From Nonomuraea soli (GTDB taxonomy: Bacteria > Actinomycetota > Actinomycetes > Streptosporangiales > Streptosporangiaceae), in contig NZ_JACDUR010000006.1 in NCBI RefSeq assembly GCF_013761175.1, forward strand, positions 804,427-868,426: a DNA stretch of 64,000 nucleotides, written 5' to 3'. Made by a program: the position numbers and the translations under genes. The stretch's first letter is position 1; the number at the start of each line of letters is the position of its first letter. Under the pieces are notes generated by a model, which worked only from the letters and a program-made list of their open reading frames with translations, was not told where the DNA came from and ran no database searches. Of this stretch, positions 50,780-58,570 are shown piece after piece.

Positions 50780-51988
50780 TCAGCGCAGCCGGATGTCGGC
50801 CATCGACGCCGCCAGCACCGCGGCCGCCATCAGCGCGGCCACCGCGCCGACCAGCACCCGCTGCAGCACCACGCGCCTGCGCCGCAACCGCGCCGTCTCG
50901 ATCAGGCAGGGACGCCGCTCGGCCACCCACCGGTGCAGCCGAGGCCAGGCGCGCAGCAGGACCAGCTGACGCAGGGTGACCCGTCCGTCGTCGACCGTCA
51001 GCAGCCCCGCCGCGGCGAAGTGGTGGACGATCGAGGCGGGAAGCGTTGCGAGAGGCGCGTGCCGTACGGTGTCGCGGCCCTGGTCGTCGACGCCGATCAG
51101 GGCCAGGAGCGTCTGCGGCACCAGGGGGCGCTGCGACGGGGGCAGGCTCAGGTAGCGCGACTCGGCGATCTCGCCGATGCCGGGACGCGGGACGGTGGCC
51201 AGCGACGCCGCCTCCCGGCTGCCCCGCTTCGGGTCCCACGTGCCCAGCAGTGCCAGCAGCAGCTCGCGCGCGCTCGGCCGCTGCGCGGGGTCCTTGGCCA
51301 GCGCCGCGCCGACGAGCGTGCGCAGCGGCTCGGCCAGCGCGCCCAGGTCGGGGGCTCCCGACAGCACCAGGTGCATCACCCCGTCGGGGGCGGGGTCGTC
51401 GAACACGTCGCGTCCGGTGGCGGCGAACAGCATGACCGCGCCCCAGGCGAAGACGTCGGCCGCGGGCCCCGACGGGCGGCCGGCGAACAGCTCGGGCGCC
51501 AGGTAGGCGGGCCAGAGCTCCGCGGCGCGCGCCACGCCGAACCCGGTCACCCTCGGGCCTTCCGGGCCGATCAGCACGGTGTCGGGCCGCAGGTCGCGGT
51601 GGATCACGCCGGCCTCGTGGATGGCCACCAGGGCGGTGGCGGTGCCGATCGCCAGGCGGCGCAGCCGGTCGGGGCCGAACGGCCCTTCGAGCCCGACCAG
51701 CGCCCGAAGGTTCGGGCCCGGCACGAACTCGCTGACGGTGTAGGCCGGGCAGGCCGGGTCCTGCTCGGCCCGGGCGTCGATGACCCGGGCCGTGCAGTGA
51801 CCGGCCACCCGCATGATGGCGGGCAGATCCCTGCGGAGGCGGGTGGTGCCCGATGGCACCATCCTGATCGCCACCCGCTGCCCGCAGGGATCGTATCCCT
51901 CGTAGACCTCGGTCCGGCCGAGCCGGCCGGCCACCCAGTAGTCTCCCAGGCGCGCCGGATCTCCCGCGCGCAGAGCCAGTGCACTCAC
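50780..51988 (-). CDS. Membrane pseudokinase, paralogue of the WD40 kinase
   Basis: A 402-residue protein related along its whole length to the first 470 residues of the kinase at 46754: same CTARVIDAR, SEFVPGPNLRALV, ADVFAWGAVMLFAATGRD, and helical GIGEIAESRYLSLPPSQRPLVPQTLLALI. Catalytic residues are lost: the Lys of VAVK is Arg (VAIRMV), HRDLKPAN is HRDLRPDT, DFG is GFG, and the glycine loop is incomplete (GRLGRTEVYEG). It is therefore predicted to be inactive. It ends with one transmembrane helix near residue 375 and no propeller. It may bind or regulate the neighbouring kinase. Confidence 0.86.
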   Translation of the reverse strand: MSALALRAGDPARLGDYWVAGRLGRTEVYEGYDPCGQRVAIRMVPSGTTRLRRDLPAIMRVAGHCTARVIDARAEQDPACPAYTVSEFVPGPNLRALVGLEGPFGPDRLRRLAIGTATALVAIHEAGVIHRDLRPDTVLIGPEGPRVTGFGVARAAELWPAYLAPELFAGRPSGPAADVFAWGAVMLFAATGRDVFDDPAPDGVMHLVLSGAPDLGALAEPLRTLVGAALAKDPAQRPSARELLLALLGTWDPKRGSREAASLATVPRPGIGEIAESRYLSLPPSQRPLVPQTLLALIGVDDQGRDTVRHAPLATLPASIVHHFAAAGLLTVDDGRVTLRQLVLLRAWPRLHRWVAERRPCLIETARLRRRRVVLQRVLVGAVAALMAAAVLAASMADIRLR

Positions 51989-52025
51989 AGGGGCTTTGTC
52001 GCTGTGAACAGGGAAAAGGTTGTCT

Positions 52026-53525
52026 CTAGAGAGGTCCGTGGAGCCTTTCGTGGGTCTTTTTGTGGGATTCCAGGAAGTTTGGCCCCGCGGATTGTGATCT
52101 CGTTGAGACCAACGTGTCCGGAGCAGGCCGCTCGGCGGGCTTGGCCGGGGTGTACAGCCAGGTCTGGAAGAGCGCGTCGAGCTGCCTGCCGGCCTTCCTC
52201 TCGGCCAGCGACACGAACTCCCCGGTGTCGGCGTTGCCGTGCTGCTTGATCCTGGCCCAGGTCCTCAGGATGTCGAAGAAGACCGCGTCGCCCACCTCGC
52301 TGCGCAGCGCCTGCAGGGTCATGCCGCCGCGCCAGTAGACGGAGGCGTAGAAGAGGAACGCGGGCGTCGGATCGCCCGGCACCCGCATCCAGAAGCGCGG
52401 ATGGTCGGCGGGGATCTCGTCGTAGAGGCCGTTGGCGAGCTCGGCGGCGGTGCCCGTGCCCTGCTTCTCCGACCACAACCACTCGGCGTAGGTGGCGAAG
52501 CCCTCGTTGAGCCAGATGTCCTTCCAGCGCTTGAGCGCCACGCTGTCGCCGAACCACTGGTGGGCGTTCTCGTGCACGACCACGCCGACGTCGGTGGCGC
52601 CGTCGAAGAAGACCGAGTCGTAGACCGGCTGGGTCTGCGTCTCCAGGGCGAAGCCGACGTTCTCGTTGACCACCGAGCCGCCCATCGAGCCGAACGGGTA
52701 GCGGCCGAACAGGCTCGCCAGGTGGCCGACGACCTCGGGTGTGCGTTCGACGCTGTCCTTGGCGAACCGCTCGCGCGGGCCGAGCGTGGGGTCGTAGGCG
52801 GTCAGGACCGGCAGGCCGCGGTGCGTGCGCTGCCGTACCTCCAGGTCGCCGACGAACAGCGTGGCCAGGTAGGAGGCCATCGGCTTGTCCATCCTCCACC
52901 GGTAGGTGGTGCGGCCCTCGCGGGTGCGCGTTCCGGTCAGGACGCCGTTGCTGATCGCCTCCGTGCCCTGGGGGACGGTGACCGCGATGTCGTAGGTCGC
53001 CTTGTCGAGCGGGTGGTCGTTGCTGGGGAACCACCACCAGGCGACCTCCGGCTGGCCCAGCGCCAGCGCGCCGCCGGCGCGTTTGACCCACGGCTTGACG
53101 ACCCCGGGCACGTCGTGGGCCGAGGGGGTGTCGGCGTAGGCGACCTCGACGGTGAACGGCACGCCCTTGGCCAGCGTGCGGCCGGGCGTGATCTCCAGCT
53201 CGTGCGTGCCGGTCCTGGCGAAGGCCGCCGCGCGCCCGTTGACCTTCACCTCCTGTACGGCCAGCAGGAAATCGAGGTTGAAGCGGCTCAGGTGCTGGGT
53301 GGCGGTGGCCACGATGGTGGCCCTGCCCTTCAGCAGGTCGGCGCCCGGCTGGTAGTCGAGGCGCAGGCTGTAGTGCCTGGCGTCGTAACCGCCGTTGCCG
53401 TAGTCGGGGAAGTAGGCGTCGCCGATGCCCGGCGCTCCCGGGGTACCGCGAACACCCGCCGCCTGGGCGGGTGCGGCGACGAGCGGCAGGGCCAGCAGGA
53501 CGCTGGTGAGGGTCTTCGCGAGCAT
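52026..53525 (-). CDS. Secreted M1-family metallopeptidase
   Basis: A 499-residue exported aminopeptidase-like protein. A signal peptide ends ALPLVAAPAQAAG. The zinc motif is VVHENAHQWFGD with the third ligand Glu in WLNEGFATYAEWLW, both canonical for M1. The exopeptidase-defining GxMEN-type motif is varied here to SVVNENVGFALET, so substrate range is uncertain. The length is short (about 500), lacking the large C-terminal helical domain. TAGCTT lies 7 nt before ATG 53525. The C-terminal tail GPNFLESHKKTHERL is unlike the rest and less GC-rich. Confidence 0.88.
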   Translation of the reverse strand: MLAKTLTSVLLALPLVAAPAQAAGVRGTPGAPGIGDAYFPDYGNGGYDARHYSLRLDYQPGADLLKGRATIVATATQHLSRFNLDFLLAVQEVKVNGRAAAFARTGTHELEITPGRTLAKGVPFTVEVAYADTPSAHDVPGVVKPWVKRAGGALALGQPEVAWWWFPSNDHPLDKATYDIAVTVPQGTEAISNGVLTGTRTREGRTTYRWRMDKPMASYLATLFVGDLEVRQRTHRGLPVLTAYDPTLGPRERFAKDSVERTPEVVGHLASLFGRYPFGSMGGSVVNENVGFALETQTQPVYDSVFFDGATDVGVVVHENAHQWFGDSVALKRWKDIWLNEGFATYAEWLWSEKQGTGTAAELANGLYDEIPADHPRFWMRVPGDPTPAFLFYASVYWRGGMTLQALRSEVGDAVFFDILRTWARIKQHGNADTGEFVSLAERKAGRQLDALFQTWLYTPAKPAERPAPDTLVSTRSQSAGPNFLESHKKTHERLHGPL

Positions 53526-53580
53526 GCCCCAGAAGCTACGCCCGGCCCCCCGGCGGTGTCGGGCGATTGGCCGGGACGGG

Positions 53581-54126
53581 TCACTCCCGGTGGAACGGAC
53601 GGGTCGTGTCGTCGGGATTCGGCTGACCGTAGGGCGGCTGCTGGTGCACCTGCTGGTGCTGCGTCTCCTGCGGAAGCGGCTGGTAGGGCTGCGGGGTCCA
53701 GGCGGCGGGGCGGATCCTGGCCCGCCACCGCGACGGGAAGAACGAGGCGACCAGCAACGTCAGGCCGAGCGCGAGCATCAGGCCGGTGTAGAGCAGCGTG
53801 TCGAGCCCCAGGGCGAACTCCGAGGGCAGGAGCGTGCTGACGTTCACGCGGAAGCCGTCGAGCACCATCCCCGCGAAGGGCACCACGCCCAGGGCCGTGT
53901 AGGCCAGTCCCGGCAGCAGCGAGGCCAGCGGCGACAGGCGCGAGCCCATCGCGAACCCCAGCAGGGCCGCGGCGGCCAGGAGCACCGGCAGCCCGATCCA
54001 GGGCAGGTAGAACATCCGCATCCCCGTGACCACCCTGGTCAGGCCGAAGGTGAGACCGGCCAGGACGATCGGCGTGAGCAGCAGCCCGGCGACGGCGCCG
54101 AGCCCATGGCGTGCACCGTTACTCAT
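53581..54126 (-). CDS. Hypothetical four-helix membrane protein with a Gln/Pro-rich tail
   Basis: A 181-residue protein: four hydrophobic segments (about 8-35, 42-60, 65-90, 110-132), then a tail rich in Gln, Pro and His (QPLPQETQHQQVHQQPP). No known domain is recognised. ATG 54126 is used; TAGCGT lies 8 nt upstream. It is between the M1 peptidase and the CPA1 antiporter on the same strand, with gaps of 55 and 32 nt. Confidence 0.68.
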   Translation of the reverse strand: MSNGARHGLGAVAGLLLTPIVLAGLTFGLTRVVTGMRMFYLPWIGLPVLLAAAALLGFAMGSRLSPLASLLPGLAYTALGVVPFAGMVLDGFRVNVSTLLPSEFALGLDTLLYTGLMLALGLTLLVASFFPSRWRARIRPAAWTPQPYQPLPQETQHQQVHQQPPYGQPNPDDTTRPFHRE

Positions 54127-54158
54127 GGGATGAGACGCTACCCACGTTTCGTCCGGAT

Positions 54159-55727
54159 TTACAGCGCGCCTGCGCTGTGCAGGTCGAGGCGGTGCAGCAC
54201 CTGGTCGGCGGCCTGGGGGTCGACACCCGGTTCGCGGCGCGCGGTCAGGATCTCGCGACGCGCGGCCTCCACCATCTCGGTGTCGATGCGCCGCACCTTG
54301 CGCATGAGCTCGCCCCGCTGCTCCAGCTGCTGCTTGTAGTCGGCGAACTCGTCGTCGGCCGGCTCGTCGCCGAGCGCCGCCAGCATCATGCGCTGGCGGC
54401 CCCGCAGCCGTCCCACGATCTCGTCCGGCACGTCCTCGGACCGCTCCAGCTCCTCCAGCCGGGCCAGCGCCGCGCGGCCCGCGCGGATGGCCAGCGGCTT
54501 GGTGGCCGCCTCGAGCGCGTCTGCCTCGGCCCGCACGCCCAGCGCCGAGACCAGCGTCGGCAGCGTCAGCCCAGGAAGCACCAGGGTGACGACGATGACG
54601 GCGAAGGCGGCCAGCAGCAGGTCTCCCCGCGCCGGAGTGGCCAGCGGCAACGCCAGGGCCAGCGCCAGCGTGGCCAGGCCGCGCATGCCGCAGAAGCCCA
54701 GCACGAGGTCCTCGCGCCGGCTCGCCGAGGCCTGGTCCTGGCCGGAGACCCGGCGTGCGATCGGGCCCGCGAACATCATCCACACGAAGCGCACCACCAC
54801 GACGGTCAGGCAGATCAGCAGGGCGCTGCCCAGGTCGGCCCCGCCGGTGTCGATCACCTCGCGCAGCTCCAGGCCGATGAGGCCGAACGCCAGGCCGGTG
54901 ATGAGCAGCTCCAGCGTGTCCCAGAACGCGCCGCCGTACAGGCGGTCGCTCACGCCGAGGTCGTCGAAGCCCGAGCGGCCCATCGTCAGCCCGGCGGCCA
55001 GCACCGCCAGCACGCCGGAGGCGGCGATCGCGTCGGCGGCCAGGTAGGTGGCGAACGGGACCACGAGGGTCAGGCCGCTGCGCGCGGTCAGCTCGGCGAT
55101 GCCGTCGCGCAGCCTCTTGGCGAGCAGGCCGACGCCGATCCCGAGCAGCACGGCGACGGTCGCCTCGTAGAGAAAGTTCAGCACGGCGGTCGGCAGGGAG
55201 TAGCTGCCGCTGGCCATGGCCGCCACCGCTCCGCCGTACACGACCAGGGCGGTCGCGTCGTTGCACAGGCCCTCGGTCTGCAGCGTGGTGACCAGGCGGC
55301 GGGGCAGTTTGAGCGGCTCGGCCACCGCCTCGGCGGCGACCGGGTCGGGCGGCGCGGTCAGCGCGCCCAGCGCCACCGCGGCGGCCACGGTCACGCCAGG
55401 AATCACCAGCCAGGCGGTCCAGGCGACCGCGGCCACCGTGACCAGCACCAGCGCGCCCGCCATCCACAACACCGTGCGGCGCTTGGCCCACAACATGGCC
55501 CACGAGGTGCGCTGGGCGGCGGCGAAGATCAGCGGAGGCAGGAACAGCGGCAGGATCAGGTCCGGCTCGATGGAGATCATCGGGATGCCCGGCACCAGCG
55601 CGAGCACCACGCCCAGCAGCAGCACCAGCACGGGGTAGGGCCGGCGGATGCGCTCGCCCACGCCCACCAGCAGCACGGTGGCGAGCATGAGGCCGAGCAC
55701 CACCGCCAGCTGCCCGAGAGCGTCCAT
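54159..55727 (-). CDS. Cation/proton antiporter, CPA1 family
   Basis: A 522-residue sodium/proton antiporter. Eleven to twelve transmembrane segments end near residue 400. The ion-binding pair is in the GLCNDATALVVY segment (the ND motif of CPA1), with GALTAPPDPVAAEAVAE before it and FCGMRGLATLALALALP after it. The C-terminal 120 residues are a soluble helical domain (ALARLEELERSEDV, FADYKQQLEQRGELM), seen in bacterial NhaP-like proteins. Its start TGATG overlaps the upstream membrane gene, so the pair is co-transcribed. Confidence 0.88.
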   Translation of the reverse strand: MDALGQLAVVLGLMLATVLLVGVGERIRRPYPVLVLLLGVVLALVPGIPMISIEPDLILPLFLPPLIFAAAQRTSWAMLWAKRRTVLWMAGALVLVTVAAVAWTAWLVIPGVTVAAAVALGALTAPPDPVAAEAVAEPLKLPRRLVTTLQTEGLCNDATALVVYGGAVAAMASGSYSLPTAVLNFLYEATVAVLLGIGVGLLAKRLRDGIAELTARSGLTLVVPFATYLAADAIAASGVLAVLAAGLTMGRSGFDDLGVSDRLYGGAFWDTLELLITGLAFGLIGLELREVIDTGGADLGSALLICLTVVVVRFVWMMFAGPIARRVSGQDQASASRREDLVLGFCGMRGLATLALALALPLATPARGDLLLAAFAVIVVTLVLPGLTLPTLVSALGVRAEADALEAATKPLAIRAGRAALARLEELERSEDVPDEIVGRLRGRQRMMLAALGDEPADDEFADYKQQLEQRGELMRKVRRIDTEMVEAARREILTARREPGVDPQAADQVLHRLDLHSAGAL

Positions 55728-56800
55728 CACGCGTCCCCTCGATCGCGGGTCCTGGCCACCAGGTCCTTCAGGTCGGCCACGATCGGGCGGAAGAAGTCGG
55801 CCCGGTCGCCGGAGTTGGTCATCGTGCTGACCGCGAAGTTCATCGCCCCGAACCCGGCCAGCAGCGCCGCGCACCGCAGCAGCGCCTGTGGCACGCCGAG
55901 CACGTGCGAGGGCTTGGGCGTCGCTCCCACCCAGATCTTCGCCGTGGCCGGATCGACCGCGATCACGCCGAGGACCGTGAAGAACACGAAGACGCCCAGC
56001 CCCACGACGGTCGCCTGGACGAGCTGGCGGGTGGCCAGCACGGTCAGCAGGTTCCAGTGCGCCCCGCCCGACAGGGCCGAGGCGGTCTTGGCGTCCTCCA
56101 GCTCGTCGCGCAGGTGGCTGGCGCTGGCGATCACCGTGACCAGCGCGAACAGCAGCAGGACGAGGGTCAGGCGTTTCCAGCTGATGTGGTCGCCCAGCTG
56201 CCACACCTCGGCGCTCAGGAACGCCAGGAAGGTGACGAAGAGCATGCTCGGCATGGCCCGGCCGTGCAGCTTGCCGGAGTTCTTCAGGTCGGTCAGCGAC
56301 TGCTTGGCCGCGATGCGGATCAGCGCGACCACGCCGAGGTTGACGCCCACGCAGCAGAGCACCAGCCAGAGGGCCGCTCCCACCGCCAGCGTCACCGCCA
56401 GGCCAGCGGCGGCCCAGGCAGGGTCGGCCTCCAGCCCGTCGGAGAGCTCCATGTAGGCGGGGGCGCCGTTCTTGGCGTAGTCGGCGACCACGATCAGCGC
56501 GGGAGCCAGGACGAACAGCGGCGGCACGGCCAGCGCCGCCCAGCGCGGCATCACATGCCGTCGCTCCCTGAGCGGCCGGCACGCCACCCACGTCAGTGCC
56601 GCCGCGCACGAGCCGCCCACGGCCATCCACAGCATGTCCCAGCTCTCCAGCGGCAGGAAGATCGCCGCCACCAGCGCTCCGAGATAGAAGGCCAGGCCGG
56701 GCAGCATCCTGGGCAGCACGTGGGTGCGCGCGCTCCACCCCTTGACGAGCTGCGGCAGGCCGTTGGCCACCAGGAGGCGCTCGACGGCGTCCGGTTGCAT
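55727..56800 (-). CDS. Hypothetical multi-pass membrane protein
   Basis: About 357 residues with seven or eight hydrophobic segments and one soluble stretch (IRIAAKQSLTDLKNSGKLHGRAM). No family recognised. ATG 56800 (MQPDAVERLLVANGLPQLVKGW) is preferred over GTG 56830 because TTGGCT lies 7 nt upstream. It overlaps the antiporter gene at TGATG and may modulate or accompany it (inference from coupling only). Confidence 0.7.
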   Translation of the reverse strand: MQPDAVERLLVANGLPQLVKGWSARTHVLPRMLPGLAFYLGALVAAIFLPLESWDMLWMAVGGSCAAALTWVACRPLRERRHVMPRWAALAVPPLFVLAPALIVVADYAKNGAPAYMELSDGLEADPAWAAAGLAVTLAVGAALWLVLCCVGVNLGVVALIRIAAKQSLTDLKNSGKLHGRAMPSMLFVTFLAFLSAEVWQLGDHISWKRLTLVLLLFALVTVIASASHLRDELEDAKTASALSGGAHWNLLTVLATRQLVQATVVGLGVFVFFTVLGVIAVDPATAKIWVGATPKPSHVLGVPQALLRCAALLAGFGAMNFAVSTMTNSGDRADFFRPIVADLKDLVARTRDRGDA

Positions 56801-56863
56801 GGGGGTCAGCCAAGCACGCGGCGTGATCACCGGGCCGGGCGCAACGCCCCTTATGGTGGATTC

Positions 56864-57493
56864 ATGGACTCCCTTCCGCAGATCCTGGCGTTCGCCGGGG
56901 TGGTGATGCTGGGCTCGATGTCGCCCGGGCCCGACTTCGCCGTCGTGGTGCGCCGCTCGGTGCAGTCAGGGCGCGGCCACGGCATGGCCGCGGCGGCGGG
57001 CATCGCGGTGGGGGTCTTCTTCTGGGTGGTCGCCGCGGCCACCGGCATCGCCGCGCTGCTGGCCGCCTCGGCGCTGGCCTTCACCGTCGTCAAGGTGGTG
57101 GGCGCCGCCTACCTGCTCTACCTGGGCGTGCGCGCCTGGCTGGCGGCCGGTCGCACGGCCGGGCCCGACGCGAGCGGCGCCCCTGCCCGTGGCGGCCGGG
57201 TGTCGGCCTTCAGCGAGGGGCTCCTGACGAACGCGCTCAACCCCAAGGTCGCGATCTTCATGATCGCGCTGGTGCCGCAGTTCGTGTCGGCGGGGGCGGG
57301 GATGGCGCAGGTGCTGACGCTCTCGGCCGCGGCGCTGGTCACCAACGCGTTGTGGTTCGGGGCGCTGGCCAACCTGGTGGCGGTGCTGCGGAGGTTTCTG
57401 GCCAGGCGGCGGGTGCGCCGGGCGGTCGACTACGTGACGGGCACCGCCCTGATCGGGCTCGGGGTGCACCTGGCGGTCTCGAAGGCGCCGTGA
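56864..57493 (+). CDS. LysE-family amino-acid exporter
   Basis: A 209-residue protein with six hydrophobic segments. The family motif GSMSPGPDFAVVVRRSVQSGRGHGMAAAAG is at residues 14-43, followed by VKVVGAAYLLYLGVRAW and FSEGLLTNALNPKVAIFM, typical of RhtB/LysE exporters. It would expel an amino acid or similar metabolite. TATGGT lies exactly 6 nt before the ATG, giving a leaderless transcript. It converges on the tRNA cluster. Confidence 0.92.
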   Translation: MDSLPQILAFAGVVMLGSMSPGPDFAVVVRRSVQSGRGHGMAAAAGIAVGVFFWVVAAATGIAALLAASALAFTVVKVVGAAYLLYLGVRAWLAAGRTAGPDASGAPARGGRVSAFSEGLLTNALNPKVAIFMIALVPQFVSAGAGMAQVLTLSAAALVTNALWFGALANLVAVLRRFLARRRVRRAVDYVTGTALIGLGVHLAVSKAP

Positions 57494-57504
57494 GAAGAGG
57501 GAGA

Positions 57505-57579
57505 TGGTGGACGATACTGGGATTGAACCAGTGACCTCTTCCGTGTCAGGGAAGCGCTCTCCCGCTGAGCTAATCGTCC
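57505..57579 (-). tRNA. tRNA-Val (GAC), copy 2
   Basis: Base-for-base identical to the copy at 11857-11931, including the encoded CCA. Last gene of the three-tRNA cluster in the direction of transcription. Confidence 0.96.
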
Positions 57580-57592
57580 GCGTTCTGCATCG

Positions 57593-57663
57593 AGGTGGAG
57601 ACGGGATTTGAACCCGTGTGGACGGCTTTGCAGGCCGCTGCCTCGCCTCTCGGCCACTCCACC
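57593..57663 (-). tRNA. tRNA-Cys (GCA)
   Basis: A minus-strand cloverleaf: acceptor GGTGGAG/CTCCACC, anticodon stem GCGGC/GCCGT with loop CTGCAAA (anticodon GCA), T-arm with TTCAAAT, and discriminator T as expected for cysteine tRNAs. CCA is not encoded. Confidence 0.95.
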
Positions 57664-57678
57664 GAGCCGGAAGCTCCG

Positions 57679-57750
57679 AGCGGAAGACGGGATTCGAACC
57701 CGCGACCCTCACCTTGGCAAGGTGATGCTCTACCCCTGAGCCACTTCCGC
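57679..57750 (-). tRNA. tRNA-Gly (GCC), copy 2
   Basis: Identical to the copy at 11953-12024. First gene of the Gly-Cys-Val cluster; promoter at 57780-57808. Confidence 0.96.
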
Positions 57751-57779
57751 GTTGCCGCTCGTTCGCGGCGACGTAGGCA

Positions 57780-57808
57780 ACTGTAGCGAATACTGGGCGA
57801 GTCCCCAA
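57780..57808 (-). promoter_or_regulatory. Promoter of the Gly-Cys-Val tRNA cluster
   Basis: On the minus strand, -35 TTGGGG (57808 to 57803), a 17-bp spacer and -10 TACAGT (57785 to 57780) lie about 30 nt before tRNA-Gly. Confidence 0.6.
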
Positions 57809-57863
57809 ACCGGATTGCATCCTTCGGTGAGCGTCGAAGTGTCGCGGCGGTACGGTCGGAGGC

Positions 57864-58544
57864 ATGGAGGCGGACATCGCGCCGGTCGCGGCGCTCATGG
57901 CGGATCCCACGAGGGCGACGATGCTGACGGCGCTGCTGTCGGGCCGGGCGCTGGCGGCGGGCGAGCTGGCCAGGCTCGCCGGGGTGAGCGCGCCCACGGC
58001 CAGCGCGCATCTGGCCAAGCTGCTCGACGGAGGCCTGGTCGAGGCGGTCAAGCAGGGCAGGCACCGCTACTACCGGCTCAAGGGGCACGAGGTCGCCGAG
58101 GTGCTGGAGACGCTGGCGAGGATCAGCGCTCGCCCCGCCGTGCGAAGCCTGCGGCAGTCGAGTCAGGCCAGGCAGCTTGAGGAGGCCAGGACCTGCTACG
58201 ACCACCTGGCGGGGCGGGCGGGCGTGGCCCTGTTCGACGGGATGCGGGAACGCGGCTACCTGGCCGGGGGCGAGGTGACCGCCGAGGGGGAGCGCGTGCT
58301 CGGGCGGCTCGGCGTGGACGTCGAGGGCGCCAGGAGGGCGCGCAGGCGGTTCGCGCCCGAGTGTCTCGACTGGACCGAGCGCAGGGCCCACCTGGGCGGG
58401 GCGCTCGGCGCCGCGCTGACCGGGGTCCTGCTGGAGGAGGAGTGGCTGGTCAGGGGGCGCGCGCCCAGGTCGATCGTGGTGACGGAGAAAGGAAGAAGGG
58501 GGCTGGAGGCGACGTTCGCCTGTAAGGAGCTAACATCGCATTAG
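57864..58544 (+). CDS. ArsR-family transcriptional regulator
   Basis: A 226-residue regulator. The winged-helix covers residues 4-85 (VAALMADPTRATMLTALLSGR, LAGVSAPTASAHLAKLLDGGLV, RHRYYRLKG). The C-terminal 130 residues (ARTCYDHLAGRAGVALFDGMRERGYL, FAPECLDWTERRAHLGGALG) form the extended domain seen in a subgroup of non-metal ArsR proteins; the CxC metal motif of ArsR is absent. TACGGT lies 7 nt before the ATG. It is 26 nt from hutH and may regulate histidine use (inference). Confidence 0.9.
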   Translation: MEADIAPVAALMADPTRATMLTALLSGRALAAGELARLAGVSAPTASAHLAKLLDGGLVEAVKQGRHRYYRLKGHEVAEVLETLARISARPAVRSLRQSSQARQLEEARTCYDHLAGRAGVALFDGMRERGYLAGGEVTAEGERVLGRLGVDVEGARRARRRFAPECLDWTERRAHLGGALGAALTGVLLEEEWLVRGRAPRSIVVTEKGRRGLEATFACKELTSH

Positions 58545-58570
58545 CCTGTTACCGAGCTGCGAGAGAGTGC

